From Dermabacteraceae bacterium TAE3-ERU27 (GTDB lineage Bacteria > Actinomycetota > Actinomycetes > Actinomycetales > Dermabacteraceae), in contig JAHUUL010000001.1 of the NCBI GenBank assembly GCA_019218415.1, forward strand, positions 310,001-374,000: a DNA stretch of 64,000 nucleotides, written 5' to 3'. Position numbers and translations under genes: made by a program. Positions 53,941 through 64,000 of the stretch are shown piece after piece (position 1 is the stretch's first letter; each line of letters opens with the position of its first letter). The notes beneath the pieces were generated by a model. The model worked only from the letters and a program-made list of their open reading frames with translations, did no database searches and was not told the DNA's origin.

Positions 53941-55041
53941 TCAGCCGCCGATAGCGCTCATGGGGCGGTCGGGCTGCACGAAATCGGGACGATCCATGCC
54001 GTGCCCGGCCTGCTTGCCCCACTGGGCGGCGCGCCAAATGTCGGCCACCTCCGCGTCGCTCGCCCCGCTGCGCATGGGGGTGAGCAGATCGGTTTCGTCG
54101 CGCGAGAACAGGCAGGTGCGCACGCGCCCCTCGGCGGTCAGCCGGGTGCGGGTGCAGTCGGCGCAGAACGGCCTGGTCACGGAGGCGATGATGCCCACCT
54201 TGCCCAGACATTCGGCGCTGCCGCGCGGATACACCCTAAACAGTTCCGCCGGTGCGCCGTTGCGCGGCTGTTCGTCGGGGCGCAGCGTGTAGCGTTCGCT
54301 GAGCAGCCCCATGATGTCGGCCGCGGTCAGCATGCTGGAACGGTTCCACGAATGGCCCGCGTCCAGCGGCATCTGCTCGATGAAACGCAGCTGGTAGCCG
54401 CGATCCAGGCACCAGGTCAAAAGATCGGCGGCCTCGTGGTCATTCACGCCCGGCATCAGCACGGCGTTGATCTTCACCGGGTTCAGCCCGGCGGCGGCAG
54501 CGCCGTCCACGCCCTCGATCACGCGGTGCAGCAGGGGGCGGCGGGTGATCGTCTCGAACGTTTCCGAAACCACCGAATCTAGCGAGACGTTGATGCGGTC
54601 CAGCCCGGCCTCTTTCAGCTCGGCGGCCCGCACCTCCAGCCCGATCGCGTTCGTGGTCACGGAGATGTCCGGCTTGGGGGAAATCTGCGAAACGCTGCGC
54701 AGGATTTCCGGCAGGTCCTTGCGGGTCAGCGGCTCGCCGCCCGTGAAACGCACCTGTTCCACCCCGAAATCGTGCACGGCGATGCGTACCAGCCGGGTGA
54801 TTTCCTCGACGCTCATCAACTTATCGCCGCGCAGGAAGTCCAACCCCTCGGCGGGCATGCAGTAGGTGCAGCGCAGGTTGCAGAAGTCGGTCAGGGAAAT
54901 GCGCAGGTCTATCGCGTGGCGGCCAAACCGATCCACCAGCCCCGGATCGTCGGGCCTGCCGGTGGTGTCGGGGAGCCCAGTTTCGGGGTCAACCGACCGG
55001 GGGATGCGCGGCATCCCGAGGACAGTGCGACCGGACGACAT
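53941..55041 (-). CDS. moaA: GTP 3',8-cyclase MoaA (radical SAM)
   Basis: 366 aa. Converts GTP to 3',8-cyclo-GTP, the first step to molybdopterin, together with MoaC. The radical-SAM cluster is Cys54, Cys58, Cys61 (CNLRCTYC); 'RFTGGEPLTRKD' binds SAM. A second cluster motif lies near the C-terminus ('CADCTRTRL' and a later Cys in 'VRTCLF'), and the chain ends in Gly-Gly. ATG 55041 has AAAGGAG close upstream; the frame extends 12 codons further. Confidence 0.96.
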   Translation of the reverse strand: MSSGRTVLGMPRIPRSVDPETGLPDTTGRPDDPGLVDRFGRHAIDLRISLTDFCNLRCTYCMPAEGLDFLRGDKLMSVEEITRLVRIAVHDFGVEQVRFTGGEPLTRKDLPEILRSVSQISPKPDISVTTNAIGLEVRAAELKEAGLDRINVSLDSVVSETFETITRRPLLHRVIEGVDGAAAAGLNPVKINAVLMPGVNDHEAADLLTWCLDRGYQLRFIEQMPLDAGHSWNRSSMLTAADIMGLLSERYTLRPDEQPRNGAPAELFRVYPRGSAECLGKVGIIASVTRPFCADCTRTRLTAEGRVRTCLFSRDETDLLTPMRSGASDAEVADIWRAAQWGKQAGHGMDRPDFVQPDRPMSAIGG

Positions 55042-55172
55042 GGCACTCCTTTGCGCGCTCAGAGAGGCTGTAGACAATTCCTGCTAGGACTATCAAGTGT
55101 AACGAGAAGAGAACTTTTTTCTGGCCGTTTACGAGATACTGAGAAAAAGCCGGGCGGCAATTAGGGGAGGGC

Positions 55173-56486
55173 ATGCAGATGAGCGAACAGGAAAAAGACC
55201 GGCTGGCCAGCGTGCAGCAATACCGGGAAACGGTTGCGCAGCTATTACGCGCAGAACGAAAAGTAACGCGTTTGCCGCTTTCCCTCGCCGCCGGAGCCAC
55301 ACTTGCGGAAACCGTGACCAGTTCGGTGGACGTGCCGGGGGCCGATAATTCCGCGATGGACGGGTACGTGCTTTGCGCCGCGGACGTCGCCAGCGCGCTG
55401 CGGGGAGAAGCCGCCGCCCCCTTCTGCGTGGTGCCCAACACGGCGGAAACCGCGCTGCGGGTGCAGGCGCCGCTGTCGGCCACCATCGCGGCGGGCGATG
55501 CCCCCGGCACGCTGCCCCCTTACAGCGCCGCCGCGATCATGACCGGAGCGCCCGTGCCGGAGGGGGCCGACATCGTGGTGCCCGTGGAGGATTCCCTGCA
55601 CGGAGCCTTCCAGCCGGGCGCGGAAACCGTGGAGCTGACGCTTCCCGCCGACGTGCTCGGCGCGCGTGGCCGCTTCATTCGCGAACGCGGCTCCGACGTG
55701 GCCAGCGGCACGGTTATAGGCGAGGCGGGGGATCTGCTCACCCCGGCCCGGATAGCGCACCTGGCCTCCTGCGGCGTGCGCGAGGTAGCCGTGGCCGAGC
55801 GGCTGCGCGTGCTGGTCGTCTCCACCGGCAGCGAGGTGGTTTCCCCCGGCGCGCAGCGCGGTGCGGGTATGGCGTTTGATGCGAATTCGGCGGGCCTGGC
55901 CGCCGCGCTCAGCCTGGCAGGTGCCGACGTGGTGGCCTGCGAACGGGTGCCAGACAGCGCGGACTCCCTGCTCGCGCTGCTGGAGACCTACACCGGCATG
56001 ATCGATCTTGTGGTGACCACCGGCGGAGTCAGCCGGGGGGCGTTCGAGGTGGTGCGCCACGCCGCCACCCGCCCCGGCGTAAACCTGCAGATGACGCGGG
56101 TGGCCATGCAGCCGGGCGGGCCGCAGGGCTGCGGCACGCTCACCCTGGGCGGCAGCCGTGTGCCCTGGGTGGCGTTCCCCGGTAACCCGGTATCCGCGCT
56201 GATCAGCATGGAAGTTTTCCTGCGCCCGGCGCTGCTGGGGGCGGCTGACGGGCAGCGTTTGCACGTCACGGTCCGGCTCAGCCTGGAGGGGGAGGAAGCT
56301 TCCCCGGAGGGAAAGCTGCAGTGGCGGCGCGGCATACTGGCCGACGACGGCACGGTGACGCTGGAGGGCGGTCCCTCCTCGCACCTGCTCGCCGCCATGG
56401 CCCGCGCTAACTGTCTGGTGGAGATACCGGCGGAAACCACGCGGCTGCGCGACGGCGACGCGGTGCGTGTCAGGATAGTGCGGTGA
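55173..56486 (+). CDS. moeA: MoeA molybdopterin molybdotransferase (cluster copy)
   Basis: 437 aa. 'DNSAMDGYVL', 'AAIMTGAPVPEGADIVVPVE' in outline, 'RVLVVSTGSEVV', 'LVVTTGGVSRGAFEVV', 'PGGPQGCGTL' and 'AFPGNPVSALISMEVF' follow the MoeA order, with a normal C-terminal domain IV. ATG 55173 has GGGAGGG. Divergent from moaA (131-base gap) and overlapping the fusion gene by four bases. A second, distant MoeA-like gene is at 40617. Confidence 0.94.
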   Translation: MQMSEQEKDRLASVQQYRETVAQLLRAERKVTRLPLSLAAGATLAETVTSSVDVPGADNSAMDGYVLCAADVASALRGEAAAPFCVVPNTAETALRVQAPLSATIAAGDAPGTLPPYSAAAIMTGAPVPEGADIVVPVEDSLHGAFQPGAETVELTLPADVLGARGRFIRERGSDVASGTVIGEAGDLLTPARIAHLASCGVREVAVAERLRVLVVSTGSEVVSPGAQRGAGMAFDANSAGLAAALSLAGADVVACERVPDSADSLLALLETYTGMIDLVVTTGGVSRGAFEVVRHAATRPGVNLQMTRVAMQPGGPQGCGTLTLGGSRVPWVAFPGNPVSALISMEVFLRPALLGAADGQRLHVTVRLSLEGEEASPEGKLQWRRGILADDGTVTLEGGPSSHLLAAMARANCLVEIPAETTRLRDGDAVRVRIVR

Positions 56487-57487
56487 ATCAAAACGAACTC
56501 TCCCACGTGCGCGGCGACGGCTCCTCCCACATGGTCGACGTCAGCGACAAGAACGTAACCAAGCGCGAGGCCACCGCCCGCGCCGTGCTGCACACCCGCC
56601 CCGATGTGATCGCAAAAATCGCGGACGGCTCCCTACCCAAGGGGGAGGCCCTGCCCGTCGCGCGGGTCGCCGCGATCATGGCCGCGAAACGCACCCACGA
56701 TCTGATCCCGCTCTGCCACCCGCTGCCGATCTCCGCCGTCACCGTGGACTTCGTAAGCGGAGACAGCAGCGTGACCGTTACCGCCACCGTGCGCACCACC
56801 TCCCGCACCGGCGTGGAGATGGAAGCCCTCACCGCCGCCAGCGTCGGCGCGCTCACCGTCTACGACATGATTAAAGCGGTGGATAAGCACGCCCGCATCG
56901 ACGGCATCCAGGTGCTCGCGAAATCCGGCGGTAAAAGCGGCGACTGGCAGGTTACGCCCGATGTCGAACCGGCCCGGCCCGCGCTAGAAAGCGCCGCCAC
57001 GGAAAGGCACGGCGAAAAGTGCGCGGCCGTGTTGATCGCATCCACCAGGGCCGCGCGCGGCGAATACGCGGACCTCACCGGCCCCGAGCTAGTGGCCTGG
57101 CTGCGTCAGCAGGGATACGAAACCCCGGAACCGACCGTGGTGGCCGACGGCCCCGAGGTGGGCAAGGCCGCCCGCGAACTGCTGGCCACCGGCATCGACG
57201 TGTTGATCAGCTCCGGCGGGACCGGCATCTCCCCGAGCGACGCGACCCCGCAACAGCTTGCCCCCCTCATCGAAACGCCCCTGCCGGGGATCGCGGAAAA
57301 AATCCGTGCCGTCGGCCAGGGAAAGACCCCGTATTCGCTTTTGACCAGGGCGGTTGCCGGGCTGAACGGTGACACCCTGCTGGTGGCTCTACCCGGCTCT
57401 CCCGGCGGTGTGCGCGACGGCATCGCCGTGCTCACGCCTATTCTGGAGCACGTACATCACCAGCTACGCGGAAGGAACCACGAGTGA
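56483..57487 (+). CDS. Bifunctional MoaC-MoaB/MogA fusion
   Basis: 334 aa. Residues 1 to about 160 are MoaC (cyclic pyranopterin monophosphate synthase) with 'MVDVSDKNVTKREATA', 'LIPLCHPLPIS' and 'GVEMEALTAASVGALTVYDM'. From about 172 it is MoaB/MogA, the molybdopterin adenylyltransferase, with 'VLISSGGTGISPSDAT' and 'LVALPGSPGGVRDG'. The fusion joins early and late steps of cofactor synthesis. GTG 56483 overlaps the moeA stop (GTGA). Confidence 0.95.
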   Translation: MNQNELSHVRGDGSSHMVDVSDKNVTKREATARAVLHTRPDVIAKIADGSLPKGEALPVARVAAIMAAKRTHDLIPLCHPLPISAVTVDFVSGDSSVTVTATVRTTSRTGVEMEALTAASVGALTVYDMIKAVDKHARIDGIQVLAKSGGKSGDWQVTPDVEPARPALESAATERHGEKCAAVLIASTRAARGEYADLTGPELVAWLRQQGYETPEPTVVADGPEVGKAARELLATGIDVLISSGGTGISPSDATPQQLAPLIETPLPGIAEKIRAVGQGKTPYSLLTRAVAGLNGDTLLVALPGSPGGVRDGIAVLTPILEHVHHQLRGRNHE

Positions 57488-57954
57488 GCCAGCTACGCGA
57501 AAGCGGCGATCCGCAGATGGGGCAGGTGGCCGAGCGCTGCCGCTACGCCGACGTCACGGAAAACGAAATCTCCACCACCCGCATGGCCAGCCTGGTTGCG
57601 GATCCCCGCTGCGGCGCGCTCGTCACCTTTGACGGCGTGGTGCGCGATCACGATGGCGGTAAGGGAGTGCTGCGGCTCGTCTATTCGATGCACCCGAGCG
57701 CGCCGTCGGTCATGGCCGACGTAGTTGCCGAGGTGGCTAAGCGTCACCCCGACGTCATCATCGCCGCCGTGCATCGCGTCGGCCCCCTCACCATCGGGAA
57801 AACCGCGCTCGCTGCCGCCGTTTCGGCACCGCACCGCAAGGCCGCGTTCGTGGCCTGCGATGACCTGGTGGACACCGTGAAGAAACGCCTGCCCATCTGG
57901 AAAGAACAGGGATTCACCGACGGTTCGAGCGAATGGGTTAACGCACTCGACTAG
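57484..57954 (+). CDS. moaE: Molybdopterin synthase catalytic subunit MoaE
   Basis: 156 aa. MoaE takes sulphur from MoaD thiocarboxylate and forms the dithiolene. 'GALVTFDGVVRDHDGGKGV', 'HRVGPLTIGKTALAAAV' and the catalytic-Lys motif 'RLPIWKEQ' are present. GTG 57484 overlaps the previous stop (GTGA). Last gene of the operon; a GC hairpin follows at 58021. Confidence 0.95.
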   Translation: MSQLRESGDPQMGQVAERCRYADVTENEISTTRMASLVADPRCGALVTFDGVVRDHDGGKGVLRLVYSMHPSAPSVMADVVAEVAKRHPDVIIAAVHRVGPLTIGKTALAAAVSAPHRKAAFVACDDLVDTVKKRLPIWKEQGFTDGSSEWVNALD

Positions 57955-58020
57955 CGCACATGTCGTGCCGCGAGGAGTAGGGTACGAAAGCGTGGGGCTT
58001 TAAGCCCGCCAGAGGCAAAC

Positions 58021-58044
58021 GGGCCGCGCCGCGCGCGGCCCTTC
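58021..58044 (+). terminator. GC hairpin between moaE and the nitroreductase gene
   Basis: Stem GGGCCGCGC / GCGCGGCCC with a 3-base loop, followed by TTCC. It lies 18 bases before ATG 58059 and so could end the cofactor operon or reduce entry into the next gene. Confidence 0.6.
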
Positions 58045-58058
58045 CAGAAAGGTGTTTC

Positions 58059-58652
58059 ATGCCCGATAATCTCCCGCTCAGCGTCGCAGAAGCCATCGCG
58101 GCCCGCCGCGCGGTACGCGCCTTCCAAAACCGGGAGATCCCCGGCGAGATCCTGGAACGCGTGATCGCCCAGGCTCTAGAAGCCCCCAGCGCGTTCAACG
58201 CGCAGGCGCGCGATCTGGTTGTGGTGCGGGACGAGAACGTGAAGCAGGCGCTGTACGCGGCCTCCGGGCAAAAACAGTTCCTGGACGCCCCCGCGCTCCT
58301 GATCGCCGTGGGGCGCGCCGAGGTGCTGCCGGAGGACGCACACGAGATCCTGCCCCCGGAACGCATCGCCATCGTGGAGGCCTTTAATTCCGCGAAGAAC
58401 CCCGCGCAGCTGCGCGAGGCAGCGCTGCGCGACGCCATGCTGCTGGCGGGCTTTGCCATGCTGGCGGCGGCGGGGGAGGGGCTGGCCACCAGCCCCACCA
58501 GCGGCTGGGACGAGGAAGCGGTGAAACGGGCCATTGGCTTGGGAGGCCGCACGGATCGCCTGATCGCGCTGGTGCTGGCGGTCGGTTACGCGGACGAAAA
58601 GCCGCGCCACCCCGGTCGCCTGGCCTCGCGCAGGATCAACGACAGCTACTAA
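58059..58652 (+). CDS. Nitroreductase family FMN protein
   Basis: 197 aa. 'AIAARRAVRAFQNREIP' is the FMN-binding N-terminus, 'EAPSAFNAQ' the second FMN segment, and a C-terminal 'RLIALVLAVGYADE' follows. Likely a homodimer using NAD(P)H; substrates in the family range from quinones to nitro compounds. AAAGG upstream. No tie to the cofactor genes beyond position. Confidence 0.9.
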   Translation: MPDNLPLSVAEAIAARRAVRAFQNREIPGEILERVIAQALEAPSAFNAQARDLVVVRDENVKQALYAASGQKQFLDAPALLIAVGRAEVLPEDAHEILPPERIAIVEAFNSAKNPAQLREAALRDAMLLAGFAMLAAAGEGLATSPTSGWDEEAVKRAIGLGGRTDRLIALVLAVGYADEKPRHPGRLASRRINDSY

Positions 58653-58689
58653 AAACAACGGCTACTAAATTAAGGTCGGCGCTTACCAC

Positions 58690-59574
58690 GTGAACCTGTT
58701 GCTAACGGCCCTCACACCGATCATTTGGGGCACGAGCTATCTAATCGTTACCGACGTTCTCCCGCCCGACCGCCCCATCCTCGCGGGCGTCATGCGCGCG
58801 CTACCCGCCGGGCTGCTGCTACTGCTCTGGTATCGCAAGCTGCCCAGGGGAAGCTGGTGGCTGAAAGCGATAGTGCTGGGCATAGTGAACATCGGGGCGT
58901 TCTTCGCTTTCCTGTTCCTTACCGCCTACCTGCTTCCCGGCGGCATCGCCTCGGTGCTAACCAACTCGGTGCCACTCGTGGTGATGGTGCTCAGCCGCCC
59001 CCTGCTGGGTGTGCGCGTCTACCCGATGCAGGTATTTACCGGGCTGCTCGCGCTCGCCGGGGTGGCGGCGCTGGTGCTTTCTCCCGGCGTGAGCCTGAAC
59101 CCGACGGGAGTGGTGTCGGGCCTGATCGCCACCCTGCTGGCCGGGACCGGCATGGTGCTCGCGAAACGCTGGGGAACCCCGGAGGGGGTGCCGCAACTCG
59201 CGGTCACCGGCTGGCAGCTACTGTTCGGCGGGCTTTTCCTGTCCCCGCTGCTGCTGTGGGAGGGGCTGCCCTCCCACCTTACGCTGCTTAACCTGGCCGG
59301 GTACGGCTACCTCACGGTGATGGGAGCGCTCGTGGCCTATGGGCTTTGGTTCAGGGGGATCGCGCTGTTGGATGCCGTGAGTGTCTCCCTGCTGAGTGTG
59401 CTTAACCCGCTCACCGCCTCCCTGCTCGGGCTGCTGGTGAAGGGCGAACAGTTCACGGCCCTGCAGGCCGTGGGGGCGGTGGTCATTGTCTTCGCGGGGG
59501 TGGCCGCACAGATCGTGGGGATCCGCTACCGGGCGCGGGAAGAGAAAGCGAAACAGACGCGCGCCGTGGCTTAG
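58690..59574 (+). CDS. EamA (DMT superfamily) transporter
   Basis: 294 aa with ten predicted helices in two five-helix halves, 'LTALTPIIWGTSYLIVTDVLP' at the start and 'SLLSVLNPLTASLLGLLVKGEQFT' in the second half, both EamA-typical. Probably exports a metabolite or amino acid. GTG 58690, AAGG upstream. The following 650-base gap to groES is described separately. Confidence 0.9.
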   Translation: MNLLLTALTPIIWGTSYLIVTDVLPPDRPILAGVMRALPAGLLLLLWYRKLPRGSWWLKAIVLGIVNIGAFFAFLFLTAYLLPGGIASVLTNSVPLVVMVLSRPLLGVRVYPMQVFTGLLALAGVAALVLSPGVSLNPTGVVSGLIATLLAGTGMVLAKRWGTPEGVPQLAVTGWQLLFGGLFLSPLLLWEGLPSHLTLLNLAGYGYLTVMGALVAYGLWFRGIALLDAVSVSLLSVLNPLTASLLGLLVKGEQFTALQAVGAVVIVFAGVAAQIVGIRYRAREEKAKQTRAVA

Positions 59575-59608
59575 GGCCGACGGCGCGCGGGGTTATCTGA
59601 AAGTCGGA

Positions 59609-59785
59609 TTACCGGGGCAATCCGGAGGTTCCCATGCCCGTTTGGGTGCGGGCATTGAGGAACCGGGCGTAGGTTTCTCCCTCACGCTTTTTGCCGCGTG
59701 ATTCGCTGCGGTCGTCATTGTCCGCGCGACGGAAGAGATCCAGTAGTCGGTTAGTTTTTGGGCTGTCCGACTGGCGGCGCATCAT
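59609..59785 (-). CDS. Possible small basic protein
   Basis: 58-aa frame starting MMRRQSDSPK, rich in Arg/Lys/Asp/Ser, with AAGGAAG about ten bases upstream of ATG 59785. No family recognised. Offered because it is the only plausible gene in 59575-60224, but it may not be real; the rest of that stretch is the groES control region. Confidence 0.35.
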   Translation of the reverse strand: MMRRQSDSPKTNRLLDLFRRADNDDRSESRGKKREGETYARFLNARTQTGMGTSGLPR

Positions 59786-60042
59786 CTTTCGCTCACTTCC
59801 TTGTGGACTCGGATTGGGTGCCATTTGGGAGGGGGAGTCCCGACCTCTCACCGTCCACACTAACCACCTTTTTGTACCCCGCGCAGGGGTTTGCGAAAGC
59901 CTGGGCAGAGCCTGGGCAAAATCTTTTTTCGCGCCCCCGTTTTTAGGACAAACGTCCTGGTCAGAAAAGGTTTGAGGGCAAAGTATTTCTTTGCTGCGCC
60001 CGGCTTCGGTGAGCGCTCTCCGCTTAGCCGACGGCGAAACGT

Positions 60043-60069
60043 TTGGCACTCGTGTTGCAAGAGTGCCAA
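60043..60069 (+). promoter_or_regulatory. CIRCE operator 1 of groES-groEL
   Basis: TTGGCACTC, 9 bases, GAGTGCCAA. Perfect inverted repeat; each arm has the same single change (A to G / T to C) from the standard CIRCE arm, so symmetry is kept. Confidence 0.9.
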
Positions 60070-60091
60070 AGGGGGCCTAGATTAATGAGCG

Positions 60092-60118
60092 TTGGCAGTC
60101 TCTTAGGCAGAGTGCTAA
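60092..60118 (+). promoter_or_regulatory. CIRCE operator 2 of groES-groEL
   Basis: TTGGCAGTC, 9 bases, GAGTGCTAA. The right arm is a perfect CIRCE arm; the left has two changes. It begins 49 bases after the start of operator 1. Confidence 0.82.
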
Positions 60119-60224
60119 CCGCAGGTTTGACCGGTCGGCACCGCGACGGCGATCGGAAGGGCCATCCTGGTGGCAGCAGCCGCCAGCCACGAATTTTTCT
60201 ATGCTGAGACGAAGGAGAGGTCGT

Positions 60225-62119
<1,895 letters not shown>

Positions 62120-62166
62120 CCGGCCGGGTCGCTAAGCGGCCGGGCGGTAACTTCACCGTCTCGTAA

Positions 62167-62212
62167 GGGCGGGCGGGCACTCCGTGTGAGTGTCCGCCCG
62201 CCCTTCCTTTTT
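62167..62212 (+). terminator. Rho-independent terminator after groES-groEL
   Basis: 16-bp stem GGGCGGGCGGGCACTC / GAGTGTCCGCCCGCCC (one G-U), loop CGTGT, tail TTCCTTTTT. Confidence 0.95.
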
Positions 62213-62226
62213 GCGCGCCGCCTCCT

Positions 62227-63021
62227 TTAGCGCGCCGGAGGCAGCAGAGCGAATGCTCGCCGTACCTCCGCCACGGGCAACTGACCGGGGGCCGACGCGG
62301 CGCTGGCCACCGCGAAGCTCGCGCAGGAACCGAAGAGGTGCCCGCCGAGGCGAGTTAGTGCTCCCGCCTGCCCCATGCCTACCGTCACCACGGGAACCGG
62401 GCAGGCCCCCTGGCTGGCGCGCAAGGTGGCCGCGCAGAGGGCCAGCAAATCGTGCGGCCCCTGCGGGGTGAGTGCCAGCTTGGCCGCGTCGGCACCGCTC
62501 GCCGCTAGCGCGCACAGCAGGGATACGATTTCTTCTTCGCCCGGCGTGCGCACGAAATCGTGGTGGGAGGCAAGCACCGTGTGGCCTGCCGAACGCAGCG
62601 TCTCGACCAGTGCGGGGGCGGCATGGCAGCGCAGCGCCTCCACGTCGAACCCGGCGCAGGCAACCTGCCCCGCGAGCGCCGAAAGCAGCCGGGAATAGGC
62701 GACGGGGGAGATCTCTAACGCCCCGCCCTCGGCCGCGCTGCGCAGGGTGAGCAGCACGGGCAGATCGACCTCGGCCAGCTCGGCGCAGACCCGCGCTATC
62801 TCCCGCACCGCGCCTTGCAGCGCAGCGGGGGAGAGGTCGGACTCGCCGAGGCGAGACAGGGCCTTACGCAGCGGCAGATAATGATCGAGCCGCCATTCGA
62901 TAACCTCGCCGCCGACGTCAGAAACCCGTTCCGCCTGCGCAAATACCTCGTCTGCGGTGCCCCCGGTGACGGGGCAGATGATTAACGGATGCCGTGGCGA
63001 GAAAACCAGTTGGGGTTTCAT
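62227..63021 (-). CDS. aroD: Type I 3-dehydroquinate dehydratase
   Basis: 264-aa class I dehydroquinase of the shikimate pathway, forming a Schiff base with substrate. Lys181 (AAKLAL) is the Schiff-base residue and His154 (SHHDF) its partner; 'VIEWRLDHY' and 'MGQAGALTRLGGHLFGS' bind substrate. Many actinobacteria use the unrelated type II enzyme. Single gene with its start at ATG 63021; converges on the groEL terminator. Confidence 0.93.
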   Translation of the reverse strand: MKPQLVFSPRHPLIICPVTGGTADEVFAQAERVSDVGGEVIEWRLDHYLPLRKALSRLGESDLSPAALQGAVREIARVCAELAEVDLPVLLTLRSAAEGGALEISPVAYSRLLSALAGQVACAGFDVEALRCHAAPALVETLRSAGHTVLASHHDFVRTPGEEEIVSLLCALAASGADAAKLALTPQGPHDLLALCAATLRASQGACPVPVVTVGMGQAGALTRLGGHLFGSCASFAVASAASAPGQLPVAEVRRAFALLPPAR

Positions 63022-63080
63022 AAAACTAAAAGTAGTCCACGCGGTTAGTTGTCACGCATCCGAGACGTAGTATTGGATCC

Positions 63081-63773
63081 GTGATGGATATTCCCAGCGA
63101 TCAGATGGCAGGACGGGCGGAGACCCGTTTTCGTGCCTCACGAGGCGCCCGCATGGTCGCGGTCGCCGGGCTGGTTGTGTTCTCTGTGATGCTTGAGTTC
63201 CTGGTCATCGTCTCTTTCCTGGGAAGGCGCATCTGGCATAACCCGCTGCTTTTCCATGACTGGTGGTTCACCCTGCCGTTCACCCTCTGGTTGCTGATAG
63301 TGCTGCTGGGGGTGCTCGTGATTGTGCGCACCACGCTTGGCAGCCTCGTGATGAACTCCGCCGGGGTGCGCGCGCGCACCCTGCTATCGTCCTTTTCTGC
63401 CGACTGGGGAGAGATTGCCAGCATCTATTTCATCCGCGACATTCGCCGTAACGCGGCGAGCGGGGACTTCCTGGACCCCAACGGCAAGGGCGCTGCGTTC
63501 GACGACGTCATCTTTATGTCGCTCAGTGGCCGACGCATAGGCTCCCTCAGCGGTCGCTTCTTTAGCGGCAAGGCCCAGCGCGCCCTCCTGGAAGAAGCCA
63601 AGCGCCAGGGCGTCCGGGTACGTTTTATAGACGAGATCACTCCCGCCGAACTGGCCAGCCGTATCCCCGGTTCGCTGCGCCTGTGCGATAGGCACCCCGG
63701 CCTGATGGTGCTGCTCATGTTCGTCATATTGCTGGCCCATCACGCGATCACTTTCAAAATCTGGGGGATCTAG
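63081..63773 (+). CDS. Membrane protein with PH-like soluble domain, function unknown
   Basis: 230 aa. Two helices near the N-terminus (about 27-47 and 62-86), a soluble beta-rich domain of about 100 residues ('SLVMNSAGVRARTLLSSFSADWGEI' reminiscent of bacterial PH domains) and one C-terminal helix (about 206-225). GTG 63081 or ATG 63084 are both possible. Not assigned to a named family. Confidence 0.7.
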   Translation: MMDIPSDQMAGRAETRFRASRGARMVAVAGLVVFSVMLEFLVIVSFLGRRIWHNPLLFHDWWFTLPFTLWLLIVLLGVLVIVRTTLGSLVMNSAGVRARTLLSSFSADWGEIASIYFIRDIRRNAASGDFLDPNGKGAAFDDVIFMSLSGRRIGSLSGRFFSGKAQRALLEEAKRQGVRVRFIDEITPAELASRIPGSLRLCDRHPGLMVLLMFVILLAHHAITFKIWGI

Positions 63774-63829
63774 CCCCCCTCCCCGTCGGGCCACAGCGCC
63801 CGCGCAACGCAGCCACCTGGAGGAACGGT

Positions 63830-64000
63830 ATGAGCGCCGACGGATCACCCGTCGATGACTATCCGGAAAGCGAAGACGACTACGTAGGAACGCACACCTC
63901 CCCAATGGGGCTGGTGGATTCCCTGACCGTCAGATCGGAAGCCGCAGCCGCCGTCGGCAGCCTGCTGCTCGCGAGCGGGATGGCCTCCTATCGGGTCAAG
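63830..64000 (+). CDS. Threonine/serine exporter (ThrE/DUF1212) N-terminus, cut by window end
   Basis: The first 57 codons: an acidic N-terminus (MSADGSPVDDYPESEDD) then 'AAAAVGSLLLASGMASYRVK', which fits the start of ThrE-like proteins, where a cytoplasmic 'G.LLLASG..TYRVE' segment precedes the membrane domain. GGAGG at 63819 serves ATG 63830. The gene runs past the window. Confidence 0.6.
   Translation, partial: MSADGSPVDDYPESEDDYVGTHTSPMGLVDSLTVRSEAAAAVGSLLLASGMASYRVK

Noticed and set aside
59609-60049. 146-aa leftward frame in the pre-groES stretch
   Set aside because: The first 88 codons cross the CIRCE side of the control region and show no protein-like pattern; only the last 58 codons have a possible ribosome site, kept as a low-confidence gene.

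Overview
The window reads as a chromosomal segment of a high-GC actinobacterium, most likely Actinomycetales and possibly Actinomycetaceae; the family-level call is only an impression. Lineage markers are the DUF3263 plus LytR_C gene pair, two groEL genes (one alone with a Gly/Met tail, one behind groES) with CIRCE operators, a MoaC-MoaB fusion, MoeZ with rhodanese, a THUMP-like methyltransferase, a DUF6457 protein and Tat-type lipoproteins. Most genes have strong GC bias in third positions, with short AT-rich exceptions at 5.5-6.4 kb, 46.28-46.47 kb and 50.48-50.63 kb.

Layout. 0-5 kb: TrkA-type K+ protein, uracil-DNA glycosylase, DUF3263/LytR_C pair, polysaccharide deacetylase, then a lone groEL under a double CIRCE. 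5.2-6.5 kb: a low-GC glycosyltransferase gene bracketed by matching repeat blocks. 6.5-9.5 kb: leftward unit of a VTT-domain membrane protein and two GT4 glycosyltransferases. 9.6-13.7 kb: leftward ECF transporter (S, fused A-A, T) led by a SAM hydroxide adenosyltransferase. 13.75-17.6 kb: divergent siderophore uptake locus with a DtxR/IdeR-like box between the arms. 17.7-23.1 kb: RNase HI fusion, two-component system, LapA-like protein, 6-phosphogluconate dehydrogenase and an unusual tRNA. 23.2-27.4 kb: YggS, Bax1-I protein, cardiolipin synthase, an unknown anchored protein. 27.5-34 kb: thiD-tenA, prolyl oligopeptidase, an alpha/beta-hydrolase that lacks its catalytic Ser and His, and a DHA2 drug-exporter-like MFS protein. 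34.1-35.3 kb: MscS-helix membrane protein.

35.4-40.6 kb: tightly overlapped leftward operon (THUMP-like methyltransferase, DUF4129, small membrane protein, MoxR, DUF58, membrane protein). 40.6-42.4 kb: MoeA-like protein, DUF6457 and a small membrane protein. 42.7-52.4 kb: peptide ABC transporter (two permeases, fused double ATPase) followed by three paralogous Tat-lipoprotein binding proteins, each followed by its own hairpin. 52.5-58 kb: molybdenum cofactor cluster (MoeZ, MoaD, MoaA, MoeA, MoaC-MoaB, MoaE) with no molybdoenzyme in the window. 58-59.6 kb: nitroreductase and EamA exporter. 60-62.2 kb: groES-groEL under a second double CIRCE. 62.2-64 kb: type I dehydroquinase, a membrane protein and the start of a ThrE-like exporter cut by the window end.

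The clearest oddities are the repeat-bracketed glycosyltransferase islet, the SAM hydrolase/ECF transporter operon, a tRNA with a UAA anticodon but a short variable loop, the hydrolase pseudoenzyme, the tripled peptide-binding proteins, and a ribosome-bindable upstream ORF overlapping the oppB-type start.
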